This document shows positions 53,479-63,177 of a stretch of DNA of 64,000 nt, piece after piece. The position numbers were made by a program, and so were the translations under genes. Below the pieces are notes generated by a model, which saw nothing but the letters and a program-made list of their open reading frames with translations, was not told the DNA's origin and did not search any database. The stretch is from Neorhizobium sp. NCHU2750 (GTDB lineage: Bacteria > Pseudomonadota > Alphaproteobacteria > Rhizobiales > Rhizobiaceae), in the NCBI RefSeq assembly GCF_003597675.1, contig NZ_CP030829.1:62001-126000 (forward strand), given 5' to 3'. The number at the start of each line of letters is the position of its first letter. Position 1 is the stretch's first letter.

Positions 53479-54963
53479 ATGACCAATTCATTCGATTCCG
53501 GCATTTTCAACCTTGCGCCAATCGCGATGTGGATCGAGGATTTCAGCGAGGTACAGGCCCTGTTCGATACGTGGCGCGGTCAGGGCGTGACGGATATCAG
53601 GACATTCCTGCGGGAAGATCGGGACCGTGTTCTGGCCTGCTCAAGGCGCATCCGTGTCCTTGAAGTGAATGCCAAGACCCTCGAACTCTTCGAGGCCGAC
53701 AGCCTTGAGCATCTGCGTGCCAACATCGCTTCCGTCTTCCGCGACGACATGCTCGACACGCATATCAACGAATTGGCCGCATTATTCGACGGCGAGCTCT
53801 CCTTCTCCAGCACCACCGTCAATTATGCCATTTCCGGCACGCGACTGGATATCCAGCTTCGCGGGGCCGTGCTTCCCGGATATGAGAAGACGCTCGGCCG
53901 GCTGCTGCTGACGACGGAAGACATCACCCGGCAGGAAGAGGCCCGGCGGGCCGAAATCGAACAGCGGCGTCAGGCCGAAGGCATCTTCGAGCATTCACCC
54001 GTTTCGCTGTGGCTGGAGGATTTCAGCCGCATCCGCATGCTGATCGAAGATATCCGCAACCGCGGTATCACCGACTTCCGCACCTTCATGGACGTCCATC
54101 CCGAATTTGTCCGCCAATGCATGAGCGAGATTCGCGTCATCGACGTCAATCAGGCGACGCTCGACCTTTTCGGCGCGAAGGACCGTTCTGACCTTTTGCA
54201 GCGACTGAACGAGGTTTTTCGTGACGACATGGAAAAACCTTTCCGCGAACAGCTGATGGAGTTGTGGAATGGCAATCTCTTTCATCATCGCGAAGTGATC
54301 AATTACGCGCTCGATGGCTCGGAACGCCACATCCTGCTGCATTTCTCGGTCTTTCCCGGCCATGAGGGAGATTGGTCGCGCGTGCAGGTGGCACTGGCAG
54401 ACATTACGGCCCGCAAGAAGGCGGAGGCCTATCTGGAATATCTCGGCAAGCACGACGTACTGACCAAACTTTACAATCGCGCCTTCTATGTCGAGGAGAT
54501 CAACAGGCTTGAGCGGAAACTGCTCAGGCCGGTATCCGCCATCGTCATCGATCTCAATGGCCTGAAGGAGATGAACGACCAGCTTGGCCACGACGCAGGT
54601 GATGGTCTGTTGCGGCGGTTCGGCGAAATCCTCAACGGTGCAGTATCGCCACCAAACCATGCCTGCCGAATCGGCGGCGACGAATTCGCCGTCCTGCTTC
54701 CCGGAGCCGATGCCAAGGCCGCAGCAGCCATGGTGGACACCATTCTTGAGCTTCTGAAGATCAACAACCAGTTCTACTCGAGCGCGCCCCTCAGTATGGC
54801 CTGCGGGGCAGCGACAAGCGAGCCCGGCGAAGCAATGGAATCCGTCGTCAAACGGGCAGACCAATTGATGTACGAACAGAAGAAGGCCTATTACGCCAAG
54901 CGTGGCGTGCATCAAACAGAGAAACCGGCAGCCCAGCATAAGACCACGACCCAAGTCCGCTGA
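53479..54963 (+). CDS. diguanylate cyclase with two tandem, related PAS-like repeats
   Basis: 494 residues from ATG 53479; the longer frame starts at a TTG without support. Two related sensor repeats: residues about 10-155 (APIAMWIEDFSEVQALFDTWRGQGVTDIRTFL) and about 170-315 (SPVSLWLEDFSRIRMLIEDIRNRGITDFRTFM). Each is followed by an I-R-V-[IL]-[ED]-V-N-x-x-T-L segment. The C-terminal GGDEF domain (about 330-480) has an intact GGDEF at 399-403, so it should make cyclic di-GMP. The inhibitory RxxD site before it is absent (SPPN). No membrane segment, so the sensor is cytoplasmic. Followed by a strong terminator. Confidence 0.88.
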   Translation: MTNSFDSGIFNLAPIAMWIEDFSEVQALFDTWRGQGVTDIRTFLREDRDRVLACSRRIRVLEVNAKTLELFEADSLEHLRANIASVFRDDMLDTHINELAALFDGELSFSSTTVNYAISGTRLDIQLRGAVLPGYEKTLGRLLLTTEDITRQEEARRAEIEQRRQAEGIFEHSPVSLWLEDFSRIRMLIEDIRNRGITDFRTFMDVHPEFVRQCMSEIRVIDVNQATLDLFGAKDRSDLLQRLNEVFRDDMEKPFREQLMELWNGNLFHHREVINYALDGSERHILLHFSVFPGHEGDWSRVQVALADITARKKAEAYLEYLGKHDVLTKLYNRAFYVEEINRLERKLLRPVSAIVIDLNGLKEMNDQLGHDAGDGLLRRFGEILNGAVSPPNHACRIGGDEFAVLLPGADAKAAAAMVDTILELLKINNQFYSSAPLSMACGAATSEPGEAMESVVKRADQLMYEQKKAYYAKRGVHQTEKPAAQHKTTTQVR

Positions 54964-54990
54964 CCGCCGCGACGCGAATTCGCTCAAAAG

Positions 54991-55027
54991 AAAAAGGCGC
55001 TCGACCGCAAGGGGAGCGCCTTTTTCT
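54991..55027 (+). terminator. intrinsic terminator of the diguanylate cyclase gene
   Basis: AAAAAGGCGCTC (54991-55002) pairs with GAGCGCCTTTTT (55014-55025), perfect 12-base stem, then TC. 28 bases after the stop codon. Works on both strands. Confidence 0.9.
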
Positions 55028-55198
55028 TTCATCCGGACGATATCAAACACCGTGGCTGTTGCCACGACAGGACGTCGTCTTACGGGAAGTGGCGCTGAGA
55101 TACTGCCGCACCCTTTGAATTTCAAGCGGCAGCACACGGTTCGCGCTGATACAAGTCGCCGCACCCGTTCGGAGAAGGAGGCTTGGCGGCAGATTTCG

Positions 55199-58100
55199 TC
55201 AGCTCTTGTGGTTTCTGTTCTGCCAGCGCTCCTCGACCGATCGAACGATCAGATAGAGGGATGGCACCACGAAGATGGACAGGAGCGTGGAGATCAGCAT
55301 GCCGCTAACGACAGAGACACCGATCGACTTGCTGGCATTGGCACCGGCGCCCGTCGCCAGCACAAGCGGCAGCATGCCGACGATGAAGGCGATCGAGGTC
55401 ATCAGGATCGGCCTGAACCGAAGCCTACCGGCTGTCACGGCGGATTCGATCAGCGACTTGCCCTCCTTGATCCTTAGTTCACGGGCAAACTCGACGATCA
55501 GAATGGCGTTCTTGGCGGCAAGCGCGACGAGCAGGACCAGCCCGATCTGGGTATAGAGCGTGTTCTGCAAACCGAGCGCGAGCAACACGGCGACCGTCCC
55601 GGCAAGGGCAAGCGGCACCGAAAAGATCACCGGCAGTGGTCCAAACCAGCTCTCATATTGCCCGGCCAGCACAAAATAGACGAGCACCAGCGCCAGTCCG
55701 AAAGCAATGTAGATCTGGCTGCCCGCCAATTTTTCCTGGTAGGAAATGGCCGTCCAGTCGGTCGTCACGCCCGTCGGCAGGGCGGTTGCAGCAGCCTTCT
55801 CCATGATCTGCATGGCCTGGCCAGAACTCATCTGTGCCTGCGGGCGGCCGATAATCGAGGCGGCGGGATGCAGGTTGTAGAGCGAGATCAGCGATGGCCC
55901 GATGACGTCATGGACATTCACCATGCTGGCTATCGGAACAAGGGCACCGGAGGAATTCGGTACCTTGAGACGATCAATGCCTTCCGCCACACTGCGGTAG
56001 GAACCTTCCGCCTGGACATAGACCTGGAAGACATGCCCGAAACGGGTGAACTGGTTGACATAGGCCGACCCGAGATAGCCGGACAGGGCATTGAGGACAT
56101 CGCCGATTGAGACACCGAGCGTTTCCGCCTTGGCGCGATCGACGTCGATCGAAAGCTGTGGCGTGTTGAAGTTGGCATTAACCTGCACGCCCTGCAGCGA
56201 GGGGTTCTTCGCCGCCTCGCTCACGACGCTGCCGGCGACCTCGGCCAGACGGTTGAAATCAGTGCTGCCGTCAGCCAGTTCGACCATCATCGAAAACCCG
56301 CCGGTATTACCGATGCCCTGGATCGATGGTGGCGGAACGACGAGCGCCATTCCATCATCGAGATTGGCAAGCCTCTTCGATACCGCCTGATAGATCGGCA
56401 GAAGGCTCAACCCCTTGCCACGTTCATCCCAGGGCTTAAGTACGATATAAGCCATGCCGGCACTGGGAAGTGGCGCAGCATTATCCAGGAGCGAAACACC
56501 TGCCACGGTGATCACATTGTCAACGCCGGGCTGGTTCCGCAGGCGCTCCTCGACCTGTTGCAGGGATGCGTCGGTGCGTTCAAGCGATGCGCCGGCAGGA
56601 AGCTGGATGGCCGCGACAAGATACCCCTGGTCCTCGAGCGGCAGGAAGCCCGTTGGAACCTTCGACAGGCCGAGGAAGGCGAGAGCCACGATGGCCAGCG
56701 TGACAACCGCAACGACGTAGCGATACCCCAGCAGCCACGACAGCAATCGTGTATAGCCGCCTTCAAGTCTGTTGAAGCCGCGATCGAACCATCGGAAGAC
56801 GAAGTTTCGCTCGCCAACCGGTTTGATCGGCCTCATCCACAGCGAAGCCTGGACCGGCTTCAACGTCACGGCATTGATGGCGCTGATGACCGCGGTCGCC
56901 GCGATGACCAGCGCGAACTGCTGATAGAGTTTTCCGGTCAGGCCCGGCAGGAATGCAGCTGGCAGGAAGACCGACACAAGCACGAGCGTGATGCCGATGA
57001 TCGGCCCGAAAAGCTCATCCATCGCCTTGGCGGCAGCCTCAGGCCCCTTCAGCCCCGACGCCATCTGCCGGGCGGCACCTTCGACGATGACAATGGCGTC
57101 GTCGACCACGATGCCGATCGCCAGTACCAGGGCAAAGAGGGTGGACATGTTGATCGAGAAGCCGAACGCCGCCATGGCGGCAAAAGCACCGATCAGCGTG
57201 ACGGGAACTGTCGTCGCCGGCACGAGCATCGCGCGCCAGTCCTGTAGGAACAGAAGGATGACGACCAATACGATGGCACAGGCCTCGATCAGTGTCTTGT
57301 AGACCTCATCAACGGCGGCATTGACGAAGGCGGTTGTGTTGAACGGCACCGAATAGCTCAGCCCAGCCGGGAAAGCCTTGGCAAGGTCCTGCATGCGGCT
57401 TTCAACCGCCTTGGAAACATCAAGTGCATTGGCCTCCGGAAGCTGGCTGATCGCCAGGGAGGCAGATGCCCTGCCGTTGATGCGGAAGATCTGTCCGTAA
57501 GATTTTGAGCCGAGCTCGACGCGTGCGATGTCGCGGATCCGCGTGATCGCACCCGTCTGCGTATTGGATTTGACGATCACATCCTCGAACTGCTCGACCT
57601 GATTCAGCCTGCCGTTAATCTCGATCGGCGTCTGGAAGCCTTGCCGGTTTTCCACTGGCGGCATGCCGATCTGGCCGCCGGAAACCGTCTGACTCTGCGA
57701 CTGGATGGCGCTCACCACATCGGATGGTTTGAGCCCGCGTGCCTGAAGCCGATCCGCGTCGAGCCAGATACGCATGGCGTAGTCGCCCGACCCGTAAACG
57801 GTCACGTCGCCGACGCCCGGAACACGAGCCAACGCATCCTTCAGGTTGATCGTCGCGTAATTGGCAAGAAACAGACTGTCGTATTTGGGATCTTTTGCAT
57901 CGAGCGTGACAAAAGCCAGGATAGACGTGGAGCGCTTGCGAACCGTCACCCCTTGCGACTGCACCGAACTCGGCAATTGCGCGTTCGCCGCATCGACGCG
58001 GTTCTGCACGAGAATCTGTGCCTGGTCCGCATCGGTACCGATATCGAATGTGACAGTCAGCGAATAGGTGCCGTCGCTGGCGCTGGTCGACTGCATGTAA

Positions 58101-58330
58101 AGCATCCCCGGAACACCGTTGACCTGCTGTTCGATTGGCAGGGCAACGGTGTCCATCAACGTCCTGGCGCTGGCACCGGGATAACGTGCCTGAACCTGGA
58201 TCGTCGGAGGCACGACGTTGGGATACTGGGCAATCGGCAGCCGAAGGAAGGCGATTGCGCCGATGAGGATCGTCAGAAACGCGATGACGTTGGCGAGCAC
58301 CGGCCGCGCGATGAAAAATCGGGAGAGCAT
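55199..58330 (-). CDS. RND multidrug efflux transporter, inner-membrane pump (HAE1 family)
   Basis: 1043 residues, the normal size. Start segment LSRFFIARPVLANVIAFLTILIGAIAFLRLPIAQYPNVVPPTIQV, the porter loop PGASARTLMDTVALPIEQQVNGV, and TM4 with the proton-relay Asp pair in GIVVDDAIVIVEG. Twelve membrane segments with two large periplasmic loops are evident. It exports lipophilic drugs, dyes or plant compounds with the adaptor gene 12 bases upstream. No outer-membrane channel gene is adjacent. Confidence 0.93.
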   Translation of the reverse strand: MLSRFFIARPVLANVIAFLTILIGAIAFLRLPIAQYPNVVPPTIQVQARYPGASARTLMDTVALPIEQQVNGVPGMLYMQSTSASDGTYSLTVTFDIGTDADQAQILVQNRVDAANAQLPSSVQSQGVTVRKRSTSILAFVTLDAKDPKYDSLFLANYATINLKDALARVPGVGDVTVYGSGDYAMRIWLDADRLQARGLKPSDVVSAIQSQSQTVSGGQIGMPPVENRQGFQTPIEINGRLNQVEQFEDVIVKSNTQTGAITRIRDIARVELGSKSYGQIFRINGRASASLAISQLPEANALDVSKAVESRMQDLAKAFPAGLSYSVPFNTTAFVNAAVDEVYKTLIEACAIVLVVILLFLQDWRAMLVPATTVPVTLIGAFAAMAAFGFSINMSTLFALVLAIGIVVDDAIVIVEGAARQMASGLKGPEAAAKAMDELFGPIIGITLVLVSVFLPAAFLPGLTGKLYQQFALVIAATAVISAINAVTLKPVQASLWMRPIKPVGERNFVFRWFDRGFNRLEGGYTRLLSWLLGYRYVVAVVTLAIVALAFLGLSKVPTGFLPLEDQGYLVAAIQLPAGASLERTDASLQQVEERLRNQPGVDNVITVAGVSLLDNAAPLPSAGMAYIVLKPWDERGKGLSLLPIYQAVSKRLANLDDGMALVVPPPSIQGIGNTGGFSMMVELADGSTDFNRLAEVAGSVVSEAAKNPSLQGVQVNANFNTPQLSIDVDRAKAETLGVSIGDVLNALSGYLGSAYVNQFTRFGHVFQVYVQAEGSYRSVAEGIDRLKVPNSSGALVPIASMVNVHDVIGPSLISLYNLHPAASIIGRPQAQMSSGQAMQIMEKAAATALPTGVTTDWTAISYQEKLAGSQIYIAFGLALVLVYFVLAGQYESWFGPLPVIFSVPLALAGTVAVLLALGLQNTLYTQIGLVLLVALAAKNAILIVEFARELRIKEGKSLIESAVTAGRLRFRPILMTSIAFIVGMLPLVLATGAGANASKSIGVSVVSGMLISTLLSIFVVPSLYLIVRSVEERWQNRNHKS

Positions 58331-58342
58331 GGCGTGATCCGA

Positions 58343-59569
58343 TCAGTTGGACGGCGTCGCCGAAGCGTGCTGTTTGTCACCCTCGGTTCCGGCTCCTGCT
58401 GCGGGAGCGACTTGCGGGTCAATCTTCTCGCCGGCCCGCACACCGCCGAGCGCGTTGGCGACGACCCTGTCCTTCGCCGACAAGCTTCCTTCCACCTGCT
58501 GCAGGTTTCCGCTGCGGTCGAGCAAGGTGATGGAACGGCGCTCGACGGTGTTGTCGTCCTTGACGGCAAGGACGAAACGCCCCTGCTGGTCGGTACCAAT
58601 TGCAGACGGAGGAACGAGCACAGCGTCGTCGACGGTCCCCATCGGAATGCGCAGGCGCACGAAGAGATTGGGCAAGAGCTCGCGGTTCTTGTTGTCGAAG
58701 ATTGCCCTGACCGCAAGCGTACCGCTGCCGGCATCGGTCTGCGGTGAAACATAGTCGATCCTGCCCTTGTAAGGGAAATCGGTGTCGATATTCGTCGCGG
58801 CCTCGACGGTAATGTTCCGTATGTCCTTGGCCGTCAGGCCGCGCTCACGCACCTGCCTGCGGATCTGCAACATATCGGTGTCGGAGATCGCGAAGGAAAC
58901 ATGAATGGGGTCCAGTCGAACGATGGTTGCGAGCACTGTCGGCCCGCCGCTGCCGACGAGTGCGCCGACATCGGCCTGATGCTCGGTCACAAAACCATCG
59001 AAAGGGGCCGTTACGCTGGTATAAGCGAGATTGATCTGTGCCTGCTTCAGCGAGGCCGCGGCGGAATCGAGCTGAGCCTTTGACGTATCCCGGCTGGAGC
59101 GGGCGTTATCGACGCTCGCCTGCGTGGTCGTCGAGGAGCGCAGCAACTCTTGCTGCCGATCGAGCTGGACCTGCGCATTGTCCAGACTGGCTTTGGCCTG
59201 TTCGACGGAAGCCTGCGCTTGCTGCTCCTGCGCTTCGTATTGGTCGGGCTCGATGAGAAAGAGGCGCTGGCCTTTCTTGACCGCCTTGCCGTCCTCGTAA
59301 TCGATGGATCTCAGATAGCCTGTGACACGAGCAGTCAGATCGACACTATCCAGCGCTTTCGTCGTACCGGTTGCGTTGAGATAGCGCATAACGCTCGCCG
59401 TTTGGGGCTGAACTACCGCCACGGATCTAGGAGGTGGCGTGGCGCCTTCGCTCCGCTGCTGTCCACTGCATGCTGTCATCACAAGCAAGGTGTAGAGGAG
59501 GAGGGTGTACTGAACGCAACGCGCAAGGTGCATGCCATGGCTCGAGGGCTTGGCGAGATTGAGTTGCAT
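58343..59569 (-). CDS. RND efflux periplasmic adaptor (membrane-fusion protein)
   Basis: 408 residues. The N-terminal segment ends LLVMTACSG, a probable lipoprotein site (cysteine near residue 34). Barrel-sandwich halves (SVDLTARVTGYLRSIDYEDGKAVKKGQRLF and INLAYTSVTAPFDGFVTEHQADVGALV) flank a coiled-coil hairpin (about 105-175). The beta-barrel and membrane-proximal domains follow. Start ATG 59569 was kept; ATG 59533 is an alternative. It connects the RND pump to an outer-membrane channel. First gene of the pair, with a divergent response-regulator gene 254 bases away. Confidence 0.9.
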   Translation of the reverse strand: MQLNLAKPSSHGMHLARCVQYTLLLYTLLVMTACSGQQRSEGATPPPRSVAVVQPQTASVMRYLNATGTTKALDSVDLTARVTGYLRSIDYEDGKAVKKGQRLFLIEPDQYEAQEQQAQASVEQAKASLDNAQVQLDRQQELLRSSTTTQASVDNARSSRDTSKAQLDSAAASLKQAQINLAYTSVTAPFDGFVTEHQADVGALVGSGGPTVLATIVRLDPIHVSFAISDTDMLQIRRQVRERGLTAKDIRNITVEAATNIDTDFPYKGRIDYVSPQTDAGSGTLAVRAIFDNKNRELLPNLFVRLRIPMGTVDDAVLVPPSAIGTDQQGRFVLAVKDDNTVERRSITLLDRSGNLQQVEGSLSAKDRVVANALGGVRAGEKIDPQVAPAAGAGTEGDKQHASATPSN

Positions 59570-59823
59570 AAGCCTGCCTATCGGATATTGGAAACAGCCT
59601 TGATCGTGAGCGCGGAGAAACTCTCCACGAAACTTGCGGACGATCTATCGGTCGCTTTTTGCGTAGCGTTTGCGGCATTGTTGCAGTTTATTTCAGGCTA
59701 CGTCGATTGCCTGTCGCCGTCGCGAAGCTTTCCAAGTCTCGCAACAAAACTTAATAAAGAGACACATATGCGGTGCGGAACGCGTGCGACATGCGTGCTT
59801 TGCGGCAAGTAGGGAAGGCCGAC

Positions 59824-60546
59824 GTGCAACCGAATTCCACCAGTTCGAAAATCCTAATCGTTGAGGATGATCCCGAGATCGGCAAGCTGCTGGCCCTGGC
59901 CGTGCAGGAAAGCGGCATGTCCGCAACCGTTGCCGAAGACGGGAATGTGATGAACGCCCTCATGCGCAGCAATGATTTCGATCTCATCATCCTCGACGTA
60001 ATGCTGCCCGGCGAAGACGGATTGAGTATCTGCAGACGCATCCGGTCTGAAAGGACCACGCCTATCATTCTTTTGACCGCGCTCGGCGAGGAGGTCGACC
60101 GGGTCGTCGGTCTGGAAGTCGGCGCTGACGACTATATTACCAAGCCCTTCAGCCAGCGTGAGGTCGTGGCGCGCATACGTAGCCTGCTGCGGCGGGCCTC
60201 CTATGGGCTTGCCCATACGACGGTGCAGCGCAGAATGCGTTTCGACGGCTGGCAGATCGATCCGATGCGCAGGCAATTGCATGATCCGAGCAACGCCCGC
60301 GTCGCCGTGACAACGACGGAATTCGACCTGCTTCTTGCCTTCTGCCGCAATCCGGGCCGCGTGATAACCCGCGAGGAGCTGCTTTCGCTCACCCATACCG
60401 GTCTCGCCGGGCCGATCGAACGCAGCGTCGATGTACATATCAGCCGTCTGCGTCAGAAGATCGAACCGGATCCCAGAAATCCTATTCTGCTGCAGACGGT
60501 CAGGCTCGGTGGCTACATGTTCACCGCCAGCGTCGAACAGGCCTGA
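59824..60546 (+). CDS. OmpR family response regulator
   Basis: 240 residues from GTG 59824, with GGGAAGG 5 bases upstream; the frame extends to 59773 without family character. Receiver domain: ILIVEDDPEIGKLLALAV, phosphoacceptor D58 in LIILDVMLPGEDGL, then LLTALGEEVD and ITKPFSQREVVARI. Winged-helix DNA-binding domain (about 145-235; TEFDLLLAFCRNPGRVITREELL, RSVDVHISRLRQKIE). Probable partner is the kinase at 61740, separated by the MipA gene. The RND operon starts on the other side of its promoter, so it may also be a target. Confidence 0.92.
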   Translation: MQPNSTSSKILIVEDDPEIGKLLALAVQESGMSATVAEDGNVMNALMRSNDFDLIILDVMLPGEDGLSICRRIRSERTTPIILLTALGEEVDRVVGLEVGADDYITKPFSQREVVARIRSLLRRASYGLAHTTVQRRMRFDGWQIDPMRRQLHDPSNARVAVTTTEFDLLLAFCRNPGRVITREELLSLTHTGLAGPIERSVDVHISRLRQKIEPDPRNPILLQTVRLGGYMFTASVEQA

Positions 60547-60558
60547 CAGAACACAAAG

Positions 60559-60582
60559 AAGCCGGGCGATAACCCGGCTTTT
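60559..60582. terminator. intrinsic terminator after the response regulator
   Basis: AAGCCGGG (60559-60566), six-base loop, CCCGGCTT (60573-60580), then TT. 12 bases after the stop, between convergent genes. Confidence 0.8.
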
Positions 60583-60607
60583 CTCGTCCAGAAGGGCTCT
60601 TCTCACG

Positions 60608-61471
60608 TCAGAATTTGTATCCGACGAACAGCGAGCTCGATGGCTGCACCTTCTTGTCAACGATCGGGCTGTCCGCCGCGTCACCAGTGAGGATGCCGAC
60701 ACCCGCTTCACCGCGCACCAGCCAGTGCTCGCTCAACATGTACGTTGCCGAGGCAGTGATGTTGACGCGCTTGAGCCCCGCCTCGGCCTTGTATTCCGGC
60801 AGGCCGGAGCGTGCGGCCTGGGCGGAGTTCACGCCGAAATAAGCCTGCATGTGCTTGTCATTGGCAACGATTGCCTCCACGCCCCCACCGAGGATCAGCC
60901 GGTCCGTTAAAGGTGCCTGGTATTCCGCTCCAAAGGTGCCGATCAGGCTTTCACTGCCGTCGATCGTCTGGTCGACGCTGGCATAGACTTCAAAGCCCTT
61001 CCAGGAATAGGAAGCCTTGACACCCACCGTCGCGGCGAAATCGATGTCACCCAGCCCGTGAAGCCGGTCGGCATCATCCTGGTCCCGGCCGCCCTCGTAG
61101 CCCACCTTGGCGCCGAGCGCGAACCCGTCATAGTGGAAGGGGGTGATCGTGACACCTCGCGGGTCGATCTCCAGCCAGTTTCCGTAGGTGAACACGACGA
61201 TCGGGACAGGGTTGATCTTGAACTTGTCGCCGCCCTCGTATTCCGGTTCATAGATTGCTCCGGCGCCGAGGATCAGGCTCCAGTTGCGCTCGGGCTTCTC
61301 ATTGTCGAAACGCGTCTGGTCGAAGGTCGGATCGGGATCGGCCCCCGCCGTGCCCATATCAGCGGCAAATGCATTTGAGCCCGTGCCGGCGAGCACGAGT
61401 GACATATAGAGGGCGCCGGGTAGAACGGCGCTTGCGAGACGCCGCCGATCGGTCCTTTGGATGAATGACAT
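60608..61471 (-). CDS. MipA/OmpV family outer-membrane protein
   Basis: 287 residues. Signal peptide (about 1-34; LYMSLVLAGTGSNAFA), then GAGAIYEPEYEGGDKFKINPVPIVVFTYGNWLEIDPRGVTITPF, typical of MipA/OmpV, and a beta-barrel-like pattern that ends SSLFVGYKF with a terminal phenylalanine. MipA of Escherichia coli interacts with murein synthesis proteins; other members respond to antibiotics or osmotic change. It lies between a response regulator and a histidine kinase on the opposite strand, which suggests that it is a target of that two-component system. Confidence 0.9.
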   Translation of the reverse strand: MSFIQRTDRRRLASAVLPGALYMSLVLAGTGSNAFAADMGTAGADPDPTFDQTRFDNEKPERNWSLILGAGAIYEPEYEGGDKFKINPVPIVVFTYGNWLEIDPRGVTITPFHYDGFALGAKVGYEGGRDQDDADRLHGLGDIDFAATVGVKASYSWKGFEVYASVDQTIDGSESLIGTFGAEYQAPLTDRLILGGGVEAIVANDKHMQAYFGVNSAQAARSGLPEYKAEAGLKRVNITASATYMLSEHWLVRGEAGVGILTGDAADSPIVDKKVQPSSSLFVGYKF

Positions 61472-61739
61472 GGGTGCTCCAGTGATTTGGCACAGCGCTC
61501 ACCAGGAAGCGGACCGTGCATGCAACACCACCGTCGTGCCACGGACAGGTCCTGTGCAGCGTGTCTTTGTGTTACGGTTTGTTGCGACGCAGTATGGGCC
61601 GGTTTCGCATCGCGGTTTCGACGCCGGCGAAACAAAACTTAATGCCCAACCGCGTTGGACGGCGCTATTGTCGCCCGGGGTGACCGGGCCATTCTGCCCG
61701 CCAGCCGGCTTTGCACAGGATAAGGCATAAGGAGGCATT

Positions 61740-63116
61740 TTGAGATTTAGCTTGCGACGGTCGATCTCAACCATTCAGGGGCAGATTACGGCTGTCATCC
61801 TGTTGTGCCTCGTCATTGCCTTCCTCATTGGCTCGACGTTGGAGCAGTGGGTTGGCGACGGCTATGGCTCAACCGATCTGGAGGGAATGTCAGATCGTGT
61901 TTCGGCGATCGCATCGGTGCTTGCCACGGCCACTCCCCCGGAAAGGGATGCGATCATGCAGGCTGCCAATCGGGAAGATCACAATCTGGCTCTTCAGCCT
62001 ATCGCCTACGCGCAGCGCTTCACGTCCTCCTCGCCCGAGGAGCCATTTGTGGAAATACTGGTCGATAGGCTTCTTCCACCGGATGGCCGGCCGCAACCCT
62101 TCGGTGGCTGGAGAACCTTTGTCGATGGCAAGCGCGTGCTGGCGACCAAGGTGGATGACGACACGCTTCTGGTCATGGATCCGCTGCCGCCAAATTTTCT
62201 GCGCAGCGATGCTTTGCGGTTTGGTTCGAATTACCTTGTCGCCACCGTGACGTTGATCGTGCTGTTTTCGATTTTTGCGATCTGGGCCATTACCCGCCCG
62301 TTGCGCCGTATTGCGGCGGCGGCGATGAGGGCGGACTTGTCGACGGATGCCGCCCCGTTCGAGGAGCGCGGCAGCGTCGAGATCATCGCGCTGGCAGGTG
62401 CGCTCAACGGCATGCAACGCCGAATTTCTACCATGGTGGAGGCGCGGACGCGGATGCTGCGCGGCATCAGCCATGATCTTCGCACGCCATTGACGCGGCT
62501 ACGGCTACGGGCGGAGCGGGTCGGGGAGACGGAGGTGAGGGATGCGCTGCTTGTAGATATCGAGCGGATCGACCGCCTGCTCAAGGAAAGCCTGGGCTAT
62601 CTTCGCGATAACTATCAGCGGGAGGCAGCGCAACGCGCCGATCTTGCCTCGACGGTGAGGACGATCTGCGATGAATTTGCCGACATGGGTCACGACGTCA
62701 TCTATCGCGGGCCCGCACGCACGATCACGAGCTTCAAGCCTCTGGCATTGACGCGGGCGGTCACCAATCTCTGCGAGAACGCGGTGAAATTCGGCAGCAG
62801 GGTCGAGATCGAGCTTCGGGTCACAGGCGCTCTCGCCGTCATCGACGTTATGGATGACGGTCCGGGTATTCCAAAGGAATATCGAACCCGGGTTCTGGAG
62901 CCATTCTTCAAGGTGGATGCCGCGCGCGGCGGCAACAACGCGGGCTTCGGTCTAGGCCTTTCGATCGTCGCCGAAATCGTCCAGGCGCATAACGGCAAGC
63001 TGGAACTGCTCGACCGGATCCCCAAGGGGCTATTGGCCAGATTGACATTGCCAATGGCAGTGGCGTCCCTTGAGCCCTTGACCACCACGGCCTCGTTGGC
63101 AGGCCAGCGGCATTGA
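61740..63116 (+). CDS. two-component sensor histidine kinase (HAMP, HisKA, HATPase)
   Basis: 458 residues from TTG 61740, supported by AAGGAGG 4-5 bases upstream; no better start is present. TM1 at about 17-32, periplasmic region 33-164, TM2 at about 165-184 and HAMP at 185-235. HisKA with phosphoacceptor H245 in RGISHDLRTPLTR. ATPase boxes: NLCENAVKFG (N), DDGPGIP (G1) and GFGLGLSIV (G2). EnvZ-like. Partner is probably the OmpR-type regulator at 59824. A terminator follows. Confidence 0.92.
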   Translation: MRFSLRRSISTIQGQITAVILLCLVIAFLIGSTLEQWVGDGYGSTDLEGMSDRVSAIASVLATATPPERDAIMQAANREDHNLALQPIAYAQRFTSSSPEEPFVEILVDRLLPPDGRPQPFGGWRTFVDGKRVLATKVDDDTLLVMDPLPPNFLRSDALRFGSNYLVATVTLIVLFSIFAIWAITRPLRRIAAAAMRADLSTDAAPFEERGSVEIIALAGALNGMQRRISTMVEARTRMLRGISHDLRTPLTRLRLRAERVGETEVRDALLVDIERIDRLLKESLGYLRDNYQREAAQRADLASTVRTICDEFADMGHDVIYRGPARTITSFKPLALTRAVTNLCENAVKFGSRVEIELRVTGALAVIDVMDDGPGIPKEYRTRVLEPFFKVDAARGGNNAGFGLGLSIVAEIVQAHNGKLELLDRIPKGLLARLTLPMAVASLEPLTTTASLAGQRH

Positions 63117-63134
63117 TCTGAGCGTCGGGAAACG

Positions 63135-63161
63135 GACAGGCCGCCACCTCGGCGGCCTGTC
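63135..63161. terminator. hairpin between the convergent kinase and amidohydrolase genes
   Basis: GACAGGCCGCC (63135-63145), loop ACCTC, GGCGGCCTGTC (63151-63161). Perfect 11-base stem, without a long T-run. Probably a shared terminator. Confidence 0.65.
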
Positions 63162-63177
63162 GATTTCCGGGTATGCT

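Noticed and set aside
57641..58747. A 368-codon forward frame across the RND pump and adaptor junction
   Set aside because: Runs antisense through both genes; histidine/arginine-rich shadow.
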